Positions 16,713-24,784 of a stretch of 64,000 nt of DNA are shown piece by piece. The translations under genes were made by a program, and so were the position numbers. The stretch spans positions 186,001-250,000 of the forward strand of contig WRAZ01000001.1 in assembly GCA_009779925.1 (NCBI GenBank), read 5' to 3'. Source of the DNA: Chitinivibrionia bacterium. GTDB taxonomy: Bacteria > Fibrobacterota > Chitinivibrionia > Chitinivibrionales > Chitinivibrionaceae. The stretch's first letter is position 1, and each line of letters begins with the position of its first letter. Under the pieces are notes generated by a model. That model was not told where the DNA came from. It did no database searches and saw only the letters and a program-made list of their open reading frames with translations.

Positions 16713-19207
16713 AACGAATACCCAATCGAAAAATGGATAACTCCCGGTATTCCCGTTCTGTTTGCTTCGCTGTTTCTTTTTCGGCTTTCGTTATCTATGG
16801 GGACTGCGTAAGATAACCCTATGGGACCGATAGGGGTGATGTAGTTTATTCCGCCTCCGACGGAGTATTTTATCGGCTTAAAATCGGCGTTGTTTTTGTC
16901 GGTTATTGTTCCGAAGTCGGCGAAAATCGGGATTTCGATGTTTCCTAAAGCGCTTCGCAGTTCCGCCGAATAATAGAGCGCCGAATATCCCAAAATCGGA
17001 TAGCCGTCGTTTGTTAGCCACAACTCGCCCTCGCGAAAGCCTCGGACTGTTCTTGTTCCGCCTATGCTGAATAATCTGTCCATTGCAACCTTGTCGTTTT
17101 TTCCGTAGGGCATTGCTTTTCCGCCCGCGCCTCGCAGCGCCAAAGTCGTAAATTTCGATACGGGCAGAAAAAATCGCACGTCGGCTTCCGCCTTAACAAA
17201 ATCGTCCTGAAGCGAATTAAATCCGTGCGAAGCGGTAAATTGCGTCGATATTACGCCGCCAATTCTCGGACGGATTTTTGAGTCGCGAAAATCAAAGCTT
17301 GCGTTGGGACTTATCAAAACTACGTGCCGCAGTTCGTTAATAAGCGAAAGATCGACGACGTCGCTTGTATCGAATTCGTTGTAGGCGTAGTTTTTGAACG
17401 GGTACAAATATCTTGTTTCGTAGTTTAGTCCCATTCCAAAATTAAGCTTGCTGTTTGGAGAAAACGAAATTCCGCAACCGCTTCCGATTGCCCGCGACCA
17501 AAATTTTCGCTCCATAACCTCGTTCCATCGGGAATATAAATCCGCGTTAAACGAAAGCTTTTCGTTGAAGAAAAACGGGTCTGTAAAATTCACTTCTCCA
17601 TAATATTCTTTTACCGATATTCCCGCCCCGACCGACAATGTCTTGTTTAATCCCAGAAAATTGCGATTGGTTAGTTTTACTCTCGAATAAACGCGTTGTT
17701 CGTTGTTGTATCCTACCGAAAAATTCAGCAAAAACGGATAAACTTCCTCAAAAAACAGCGATATATCGTTAGTATCGCCGTTTGGAGTCGTTATCGAATA
17801 AACCGAGCGAAACGCGTTAATTTTGCGCGTTTGCCTTAAGTTGTCAAACAGCGCCCTGTTAGAAAAAACGTCGCCCTCTTCAATCCTGAAAAACCTGTTT
17901 ATGTATTCGTCTCGGGTCTTGAAATTTCCGATAAATTCTATGTTTCCGAAGAAAATACGCTCGCCTTTATCGACGTCAAAATTTATTTCCACCTCCGAAC
18001 TATCCGCGCTAAATTCAAGGTTCGCGCTTACTTTGGCGTTTGCAAAACCGTCTTCAATCAAAGCGTTTCGTTTGTTCTGAACGCTACTATCCACCGCGGA
18101 CGGATTAAACGGCGTATCGGGGAAAGGCGCGTTGCTTATTATGGTTCGCACGCCCTCCGTTATCGATATGTTTACGACCGCCGAGTTTTCCGCGCGCCGA
18201 TATGTTGTTTTTACTTCGGCGTTCAAAAAGCCGTTTTCAAAATACCTGTTTTCAATTAAAACTCCGTCGTTTCTTACAACTCTTGCGACAAAAGAGCCTT
18301 CTCCGCTTCTTGCAATTCTTTTGCCTTTAACTTCGGATTGCATAATCTGCAATAATTCTTCGTCCGTAAAAAATTCGTTTCCGCTAAAATTTATTTCGTC
18401 CAAAGAAATCCGGTCTCCCGCTTTAACCCAAACGGAAACTCTGCGTTCGTCGCGCCTTCTTTTGCTTATTGTAGTATCCGAAATTTCCAGTTTTCCGCTG
18501 TAATATCCCATTCCCAAAAGCTTGTTTTCGAGGTTTCTTCTGCCCGTCCTTATTATTCTGTCGTTTCGGTTGGAATTTGAAAAATCCAATTCGTTTCTGA
18601 TAACTCCTCTTCTCAAAACGCCTCTGTTTTCTATCGATAAACTATATTTTCTTCCCTCGTCCACACTTATAATAATTTCACTGCGCCCGTCTATGGTTTG
18701 GACGACGGTATCCCTTATTGCCACGTCCGCGAAATTGTGTTCAAGATATTTTTCGCGCAAATTTCTTATGTCGCTTGGAAGTTCCACCCTGTTTAATCGG
18801 CGGTTTCTGTATTTTCTTCCGTTAAAAGCGCGAAATAATTGACGGTCGCTGAAATACCTGTTTCCCTCAAAGCGTATCGCCCTTACTATATTGTTTTCGG
18901 AGTGGTCTTTAATTATTGTTAAGCTTACGCTTCCCGTTTCGGGATTTTTCTCTGCTTCTATGCGGCATTCGACGTTTTTCAGCCCGAGATTTTCCATAAT
19001 TTGCCTCAGTTCCCCAACCCTGATTTCGATTATGCTGTCGTTAATAAGCGAGCCGCGCCTGATGTTCAGCGGACGTTCTATATCCGAAATAAAAAGCGGG
19101 AAAATTCCCTTAAAACGAACGCTTTCCACAACCCAAAATTCGGGTGCGTAATCTTCTGCCAAAGCCGAAAAGCAAAGCAAAAAAACAACAAAACAAAACT
19201 TAATCAT
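16709..19207 (-). CDS. Omp85-family outer-membrane protein, TamA-like
   Basis: An outer-membrane beta-barrel protein of about 832 residues. The signal peptide (MIKFCFVVFLLCFSALAE) is followed by several POTRA-like domains (up to about residue 460; for example NIVRAIRFEGNRYFSDRQLFRAF and ISLDEINFSGNEFFTDEELLQIM), then a 16-strand barrel with the conserved SIGGTRTVRGF loop-6 motif and a final aromatic residue in IGYSF. It directly follows tamB, 1 base apart, so a TamA role in translocation and assembly is likely. It is longer than the usual TamA of about 580 residues, mainly from extra POTRA repeats. AAAGGAGAAGG precedes the ATG. Confidence 0.85.
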   Translation of the reverse strand: MIKFCFVVFLLCFSALAEDYAPEFWVVESVRFKGIFPLFISDIERPLNIRRGSLINDSIIEIRVGELRQIMENLGLKNVECRIEAEKNPETGSVSLTIIKDHSENNIVRAIRFEGNRYFSDRQLFRAFNGRKYRNRRLNRVELPSDIRNLREKYLEHNFADVAIRDTVVQTIDGRSEIIISVDEGRKYSLSIENRGVLRRGVIRNELDFSNSNRNDRIIRTGRRNLENKLLGMGYYSGKLEISDTTISKRRRDERRVSVWVKAGDRISLDEINFSGNEFFTDEELLQIMQSEVKGKRIARSGEGSFVARVVRNDGVLIENRYFENGFLNAEVKTTYRRAENSAVVNISITEGVRTIISNAPFPDTPFNPSAVDSSVQNKRNALIEDGFANAKVSANLEFSADSSEVEINFDVDKGERIFFGNIEFIGNFKTRDEYINRFFRIEEGDVFSNRALFDNLRQTRKINAFRSVYSITTPNGDTNDISLFFEEVYPFLLNFSVGYNNEQRVYSRVKLTNRNFLGLNKTLSVGAGISVKEYYGEVNFTDPFFFNEKLSFNADLYSRWNEVMERKFWSRAIGSGCGISFSPNSKLNFGMGLNYETRYLYPFKNYAYNEFDTSDVVDLSLINELRHVVLISPNASFDFRDSKIRPRIGGVISTQFTASHGFNSLQDDFVKAEADVRFFLPVSKFTTLALRGAGGKAMPYGKNDKVAMDRLFSIGGTRTVRGFREGELWLTNDGYPILGYSALYYSAELRSALGNIEIPIFADFGTITDKNNADFKPIKYSVGGGINYITPIGPIGLSYAVPIDNESRKRNSEANRTGIPGVIHFSIGYSF

Positions 19208-19208
19208 T

Positions 19209-22200
19209 CTACCTTCTCCTTTCAAACGCCGCCTCCAATTGAACTCCCGCCTGATCGTTAGTCGAAGAGTACGCCTTTAACCTGAGAAAATCCGACAATC
19301 TGAACGTCGCAGTTCCCGTTTGTACCGCTTCGCCGCCAACCGTTTGCGCCGAATATTCAAGCGACAGTCTTCGCGACAGATTTCTTGTCATCGCCATAGA
19401 AATATCGCCGTCTCTGTACGAAATTCGGAGGTCTCGACTGTCCGTTCTGCCCATTAAGTTGTCCAAAAGAACGTTTGCTATTTCGTCGCGCATTTCAAAT
19501 CCTATCCGTCCGAATAATATAAGCGACAAAATATCGTTGTCGTCCAACGCGGGTTGCGACGAAAACTCAAAAAACAGCTCGGACTGCGGGTCGCCCGAAA
19601 TTCGCATAGTTATTTCGTAGTCGTCTATCTCCGTTTCGGCGACGATGTCTAATTCGGGGCGCACCGAAAAAGGGTCGGTAAAGTCAATAATTCCCTGACT
19701 TATCTGGAATGTGTTTCTGTTAAAATGGATTTCCCCGTCTTCAACGGTTAAGCGCCCGCTAACGCTTGGAAACTGCGCCGTGCCGCCTATAAGTATGTCG
19801 GGAACCAACGACATATACGCCAAGTTGTTATCGACGATAATGTCCCCTCGCTGGCGAATGGTTAAGTTCAGGTCTATAGGAAAATTCGATTGTTGCCGAG
19901 CCCTCAAAGAAGCTTCTTCCCGCACGTTTCCAAACGCCGTTCTTTGGTTGGCGATACCCGAAACGTTAAAAATATTGGTGTTTACGTCCTGAAAGAAAAT
20001 TGCGTCGAGAATATCGATATTTCCGCTAACACTCGCCGAATTTTGCGAAAGCGCCGCCGAAATTTTGCCGTCCACCGTAATGCTTCCCATATCCTGATAA
20101 TTCGCAAGTATTCTTTCGATTATAACGTCAATGTTTCCGCGAGGGTTTTGCATATCCTCCAAATTTACAATGCCCGCAATCGAAAACCTGCCGTTGTCAA
20201 TCATTCCGCTCAGGTCTTCAATTTTTGCAATATCGTCTTTATACGTGATTTTTCCTGAAAAACTATGCAGTTTTTGCTCTAAATAAGCTATATTTCCCGA
20301 AATATTTTGCAGAAAAACAAAGGCTTCTATTTTAGGAATTTCTCTGTCTGCGCTGATTTCGACGTTGGCGTTAATGTTCGCCGTTCCGTCCAAAGAGTCC
20401 AAAAACTCCTCGACCATCGGCGAAAATCTTTTCAGTGGAATTTCCGTTTTGGCGCTTAACGAAAACTCGTTCGTAAGAAAATTTCCGCCTCCCGAAAGAT
20501 TTATTTTCCACTCCTCTATTAAAATTACGGGAAAATCGTAAAGTTTTATTTCGCCGTTTTCATTAAAAGTGATTTTGTTAAGGCTGTCGTTTTTCATTGT
20601 AATAATACCGTTTGCCGCCAAAAAAATTTTATTGTTTTTGATTTCGGCGTAAATATTTTGCGAATTTCCAAATCCGAATTCGCTAAAATTCTGATAATTT
20701 AAGGCGTTAAATTCCAGCGCGATATTTGCGGTTTTCGGAAGCGGAATTTCTTCGTTTATGTTGCCCGCCGCCGAAATCTCAATTTTTCCGACCCCCGATA
20801 CTTCAAGCTCGGAAATTGCCGCAATCTCCTCTAAATTCAGATTGGGAATTCTCAGAAAAACGGAATATTCGCCGTTGAGATTATAGCTTCCCGAAATTTG
20901 CACAATATCGTCGGGTGTAATAAAGAAAGACAAGTTCTCCAGATTTATAAGGCTGTCTTTAATCGAAATTTCCGCCAAAAACTGCGAAATACTTTGAAAC
21001 GGATTTTCCAAAGCGTCCGATTTCACGGAAATATTTCCGCTTCCTGCGCCGAGAGTTCCCGAATAATTTCCCGCAACTTCAATTCTGTCCACAAAAAAAT
21101 CTTCAAATTTAATTTTTTCCGCGACCGCCGAAAAGTCAAGTTTTGGGGAATTTATGCTTCCCGCAACCGCAATATCGGCGGATATTATCGCGCTTTCAAG
21201 AGGCGTTTCAAAAAAATCGCTGAAATCGTTTATATTTTGCGGAAAAACCCGAACATTAGCCGCGACAATTTCTTTTTCTATGTTATATTTTCCCCTGACT
21301 TCGAGCAAATCGAGATTTCTTGCGTTTACTTTAAGAAAATCCAAGTTTACAACGGAGTTTTTGAGTTGCGCTTTTGCCGCCAAATTTAATAATTCGTTTG
21401 TTGTTGTTTCTTTAACTTTTACTTTTGTTTCGATTACTCCCGAAAGTTTATCAATGGAAAAATCGTTAAAATCGTCTATCTGCGGGACGTTTATCAGAGT
21501 TTTCAAAAAAATATCTCCGACAAAATTTTGGGCGCTTATGTCCCGAACATTCAAAGAGTCTATTCTTAATATTTCTCTGTCGAGAATAATTTGCGCCCTT
21601 AAATCTTTCGCCGAGACATCGAAAATTCTTATATTGTCCACGTCAATTACGACATTAGCCGTAGGTTTTGCAAGCGAGCCGCTTAAATTTACTTTTGCGC
21701 GCAAGTTCAAAGTATTTTCTTTCGGCAAAAGTTGCAGGTTATACTCCGACAAAGATTTAAGCGAGGAGTTTAGCGCTAAATCGAGCTTAAAATTTTCGAG
21801 TTTTATCGGATTTTCAACGCTTCCCGAAAGCTGTATCGTATCTTTGACGGAACTTACGACAAAAATTTCTTTCAGGTTTATGCTTTTGGGCGAGCCGCTT
21901 ATTTTAAGCGAAAGCGCGTCTAAAGCAACATTCAGCGTATCCGTTTTCAGTAAGATTTTGTTGGAATTAACTTGCAAGTCGAGCGATAATTCCCGTAAAT
22001 CAATGTTTTGGGCAAGTAAATTAAGTTCGGAGGCAAAAAGCGAAAGTTCCTCTTCTTTTTTAAGCGTAATTTGGGCGTTTTTTATTTCTACTCTTTTTGC
22101 CAATAAGTCGAAAACTCCCGTATTAAGAAAATCTTCCAAATCAAAGTCGTCGTTTTTTTCTTCTTCGTTGTCGTGTAATTCTAAATTTAGCGCGGGGTTG

Positions 22201-22514
22201 TCAATTTCCAAATACTTAACAATTATTTTTCTGTTTCTTACAAGAGCGTTAAAATCTACGGCGGCTCTAAGGCTTTCAAGCGAGGCGAACATTCCGTTTT
22301 CGGGCATAGAAAAACTCGCGTTTTTTATTTTGACGGAAAATTCAAAAAAGTTCAGCGACAATTTTTCAACGGCGATTTCTCCGTCTATTTTTGTATTGAC
22401 AATAGAAATGATTTTCTGTTGTCCAAAACTCGAAAACAATAAAAAACACGTCGCGGTAATTACTGTAAGCGCGATAAATATGATAATTACAAAAATAATT
22501 TTTACAGTTTTCAC
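19209..22514 (-). CDS. tamB: TamB-like inner-membrane/periplasmic translocation protein
   Basis: A 1101-residue AsmA/TamB-family protein. A single N-terminal membrane helix (about residues 5-28) is followed by long, repetitive beta-strand sequence, and the C-terminal DUF490 domain ends with DILSLILFGRIGFEM, RDLRISYRDGDISMAMTRNLSRRLSLEYSAQ. TamB works with TamA and probably carries lipids or barrel proteins between membranes. Here tamB comes before the tamA-like gene. The start codon is GTG behind GGGAAAAA, and it lies only 32 bases after the tRNA-Pro gene, so it may be partly co-transcribed with the tRNA. Confidence 0.88.
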   Translation of the reverse strand: MKTVKIIFVIIIFIALTVITATCFLLFSSFGQQKIISIVNTKIDGEIAVEKLSLNFFEFSVKIKNASFSMPENGMFASLESLRAAVDFNALVRNRKIIVKYLEIDNPALNLELHDNEEEKNDDFDLEDFLNTGVFDLLAKRVEIKNAQITLKKEEELSLFASELNLLAQNIDLRELSLDLQVNSNKILLKTDTLNVALDALSLKISGSPKSINLKEIFVVSSVKDTIQLSGSVENPIKLENFKLDLALNSSLKSLSEYNLQLLPKENTLNLRAKVNLSGSLAKPTANVVIDVDNIRIFDVSAKDLRAQIILDREILRIDSLNVRDISAQNFVGDIFLKTLINVPQIDDFNDFSIDKLSGVIETKVKVKETTTNELLNLAAKAQLKNSVVNLDFLKVNARNLDLLEVRGKYNIEKEIVAANVRVFPQNINDFSDFFETPLESAIISADIAVAGSINSPKLDFSAVAEKIKFEDFFVDRIEVAGNYSGTLGAGSGNISVKSDALENPFQSISQFLAEISIKDSLINLENLSFFITPDDIVQISGSYNLNGEYSVFLRIPNLNLEEIAAISELEVSGVGKIEISAAGNINEEIPLPKTANIALEFNALNYQNFSEFGFGNSQNIYAEIKNNKIFLAANGIITMKNDSLNKITFNENGEIKLYDFPVILIEEWKINLSGGGNFLTNEFSLSAKTEIPLKRFSPMVEEFLDSLDGTANINANVEISADREIPKIEAFVFLQNISGNIAYLEQKLHSFSGKITYKDDIAKIEDLSGMIDNGRFSIAGIVNLEDMQNPRGNIDVIIERILANYQDMGSITVDGKISAALSQNSASVSGNIDILDAIFFQDVNTNIFNVSGIANQRTAFGNVREEASLRARQQSNFPIDLNLTIRQRGDIIVDNNLAYMSLVPDILIGGTAQFPSVSGRLTVEDGEIHFNRNTFQISQGIIDFTDPFSVRPELDIVAETEIDDYEITMRISGDPQSELFFEFSSQPALDDNDILSLILFGRIGFEMRDEIANVLLDNLMGRTDSRDLRISYRDGDISMAMTRNLSRRLSLEYSAQTVGGEAVQTGTATFRLSDFLRLKAYSSTNDQAGVQLEAAFERRR

Positions 22515-22546
22515 TTTTTCCCGCTATAATTACAGTTGTTTATTTA

Positions 22547-22623
22547 TGGTCGGAGTGAGAGGATTTGAACCTCCGACCCCCACGTCCCGAACGTGGTGCG
22601 CTACCAGGCTGCGCTACACTCCG
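22547..22623 (-). tRNA. tRNA-Pro (anticodon CGG)
   Basis: A 77-base cloverleaf. The acceptor stem pairs CGGAGTG with CACTCCG, the anticodon loop is TTCGGGA between CCACG and CGTGG, and the T-arm contains GGTTCAAATCC. The 3' CCA is encoded. Anticodon CGG reads the proline codon CCG. Confidence 0.97.
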
Positions 22624-22660
22624 ATAATTTTGAATAAGCATATTAAGAAATATATGCGAG

Positions 22661-22680
22661 GCTAAAATAATATTTTCCCG
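22661..22680 (+). promoter_or_regulatory. promoter-like element between tRNA-Pro and plsC
   Basis: GCTAAAATAATATTTTCCCG is a good match to the window-wide element in the plus direction, about 100 bases before the plsC start. Its core is nearly symmetric, so it could instead serve the tRNA-Pro gene on the other strand, 38 bases away. Confidence 0.4.
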
Positions 22681-22783
22681 TTGCCGAATGGGATTTTTTT
22701 GTGTTTTTTCTTAAATTTTTCGGAATTCGCAAATTGACGGGCAGAAATAAATTATATTAAGCTTAAAAAACGGAGAAAACGAA

Positions 22784-23521
22784 ATGTTCGGAATACTCAA
22801 ATCACTTTTTATACTTTTGGCATACATTTTTACAGGCGGGATTTTTTTGCTCTTCGCCGTTCCTGTTTCTTTGCTGTTTTTGCCTTTCGGAAAGCATAAA
22901 AAAGTTTTTTCCGCGCAACTTTCCAAATATATGAAATGGGCGGTGAGCGACGCGCTTAAATTTTTCGGCGTTCTCGAAATTACTCAAATCACAGGACTTG
23001 AAAATATCCGAAAAAATGCCATTCTTATTTCTAACCACCAAAGTTTTTTCGACGGATTTATTGTTATGGGACATATTCCGAGCATTCCGCTGATAAAGTC
23101 GTCGTATAAATTTAATCCGCTTTTTACTTGGGTAGCATTACTTTTTGATTTTGTAAGTTTAAAGCCTACGACAAAAGGCGTTGCGGAGGCGGACAAAAAA
23201 ATCCGCAAATTGATTGAGCGCGGCGAAACTATCTGCGTTTTTCCCGAAGGCACGCGAAGTTTAGACGGCAAAATCAAAAAATTTCAATCTCTTGCGTTCA
23301 AAATCGCAAAAGATACGGATACCGCAATACTTCCGCTTGTAATTCATTATTCAAAACCGATTATGAGCAAAAGCGGCGAAAGTTTTAAGTTTAGCGAAAA
23401 AGTCGATGTGAAAATCAGTATTTTGCCCGCGATTTGTCCTAAAGATTTCGAGACAACCGGAAGATTACTTACGAAATCGCAGGAAACCGTAGAGAAATCT
23501 TATCAACAATTGCGTCAATAG
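22784..23521 (+). CDS. 1-acyl-sn-glycerol-3-phosphate acyltransferase (PlsC family)
   Basis: A 245-residue inner-membrane acyltransferase that makes phosphatidic acid. An N-terminal hydrophobic segment (about residues 5-35) is followed by the acyltransferase motifs NHQSFFDG (HX4D) and FPEGTRS, plus the PlsC-type LPLVIHYSKP. A second paralog is at 41.8 kb. The gene converges on nrnA, and the two coding regions overlap by 53 bases at their 3' ends. Confidence 0.88.
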   Translation: MFGILKSLFILLAYIFTGGIFLLFAVPVSLLFLPFGKHKKVFSAQLSKYMKWAVSDALKFFGVLEITQITGLENIRKNAILISNHQSFFDGFIVMGHIPSIPLIKSSYKFNPLFTWVALLFDFVSLKPTTKGVAEADKKIRKLIERGETICVFPEGTRSLDGKIKKFQSLAFKIAKDTDTAILPLVIHYSKPIMSKSGESFKFSEKVDVKISILPAICPKDFETTGRLLTKSQETVEKSYQQLRQ

Positions 23522-24434
23522 CTTCTCTGAGACCTACCTTTTTGGCAGTGCAACCCGCCGCAAACTTATGCCCGCCGCCGACAGGATATTCCGCCGCAAT
23601 TTCGCCGACGTCAATTTTACCTGCGGAACGAAGCGAAAAGCGCACTTCTTGCTTGTCGTATTTAGCAAAAATTCCGACTTCCACGCCCTCGCAACCCATA
23701 ACTTCGTTTGAAAGTCCTTCGGTTGCCGAAGTGTCTGCGCCTAAATCGGTTATTAGTTTTTTGTGCATCGAAATAACGCTTATTTTGCCGTTTGCGAAAA
23801 ATTCAAGCGTTCCCCAAACTTTTGCGCGAACTTTAAGGTCGGCAGGACTGCTTTCGGCGTATATTTTTTTGAAAAGTTTTCCGTTGTCGGCGCCGAATTT
23901 CACCAAATCATTGGCGACCAAATAAAGCGAACCGTCGGCGTTGTTGAATTCAAATCTGCCTGTGTCAGTCAAAATTCCCGCCAGCAGACAATTTGCCCTA
24001 TCGGCGTCTATATTTACGTCTGTTTGCTTAAAATATTCGTATAAAATAAGGCAGGTCGCCGCACTGTTTCCGTCAACAAAATTAAGGTCGCCATAACTTT
24101 TATTGTCGCGGTGGTGGTCGATATTTACAAGTTTCGGCGCAAAACTTGTAAGGTTTTCAATATTCGGTCTATGCTGATTAGAACAATCCAAAATAAGCAA
24201 AACGTCAAATTTCTTTTTCGGTAATTTATTGGATATAGTATCGGAATTCGGCAAAAAGGAAAGTTTTTTCGGCGTTTTGTCTTTATTGCAGATAACCGTT
24301 TCTTTGCCGAGATTTTTCAGATATTTGTAAAACGCCAACTGCGAGCCTATGCTGTCGCCGTCGGGATTTTCGTGCGCGCAAATCAAAAAAGAATGGTTTT
24401 GCTCGACGATTTGCGTTAAATCACTCCAAGTCAT
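23469..24434 (-). CDS. nrnA: DHH-family phosphoesterase, NrnA-like oligoribonuclease/pAp phosphatase
   Basis: A 321-residue DHH/DHHA1 phosphoesterase. The N-terminal metal sites are AHENPDGDSIGSQLA and LILDCSNQHRPN, the namesake motif is NIDHHRDN, and the C-terminal DHHA1 domain has the glycine-rich GGGHKFAAGC. NrnA-type enzymes degrade nano-RNAs and pAp. The gene lies behind rbfA, overlapping it by 14 bases, which is the usual rimP-nusA-infB-rbfA-nrnA order. Its 3' end overlaps the convergent plsC. Confidence 0.88.
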   Translation of the reverse strand: MTWSDLTQIVEQNHSFLICAHENPDGDSIGSQLAFYKYLKNLGKETVICNKDKTPKKLSFLPNSDTISNKLPKKKFDVLLILDCSNQHRPNIENLTSFAPKLVNIDHHRDNKSYGDLNFVDGNSAATCLILYEYFKQTDVNIDADRANCLLAGILTDTGRFEFNNADGSLYLVANDLVKFGADNGKLFKKIYAESSPADLKVRAKVWGTLEFFANGKISVISMHKKLITDLGADTSATEGLSNEVMGCEGVEVGIFAKYDKQEVRFSLRSAGKIDVGEIAAEYPVGGGHKFAAGCTAKKVGLREAIDAIVDKISLRFPAIS

Positions 24435-24783
24435 CTTTTACCCTCTCCAAAATTTCGTCTATTTTACTGCTGTGTTCAAATGATTTGTCCAACTTAAAAA
24501 ACAGTTTCGGGAAATGGCGCATTTTCACTCTTTTGGCGGCAGTGGTCTGAATGAATCCCGCCGCGTAATTCAAAGCTTTTATTATCGCATTCCGTTCGAC
24601 GTCGCTTGTCATAATCGATACAAAAACAGTGGCGTTTCGGTTATCCTTGGCAAGATTTATGCTTGGAATGGTTATCATAGCCGCCGCAAGTCGCGGGTCG
24701 TTCATTTCATTTGCAACGACCCACAAAATCTCGCGTCTTAAATTTTCGCTCGTTCGCTCTCCGTACCAAGAATTCTGAGGCAT
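24421..24783 (-). CDS. rbfA: ribosome-binding factor A
   Basis: A 120-residue RbfA, a small KH-fold protein that matures the 16S rRNA 5' end in the 30S subunit. Family features include the N-terminal LRREILWVVANEMNDPRL, a DVERNAIIKALNYAAGFIQ helix and RHFPKLFFKLDKSFEHSSKIDEIL. It starts 1 base after the infB stop and overlaps nrnA by 14 bases, supporting one operon. Confidence 0.92.
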   Translation of the reverse strand: MPQNSWYGERTSENLRREILWVVANEMNDPRLAAAMITIPSINLAKDNRNATVFVSIMTSDVERNAIIKALNYAAGFIQTTAAKRVKMRHFPKLFFKLDKSFEHSSKIDEILERVKDDLE

Positions 24784-24784
24784 T

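Noticed and set aside
21154-22665. A 503-residue plus-strand open frame opposite tamB
   Set aside because: It is antisense to tamB, runs through tRNA-Pro, and its serine/phenylalanine-rich translation matches nothing. It is a composition effect.
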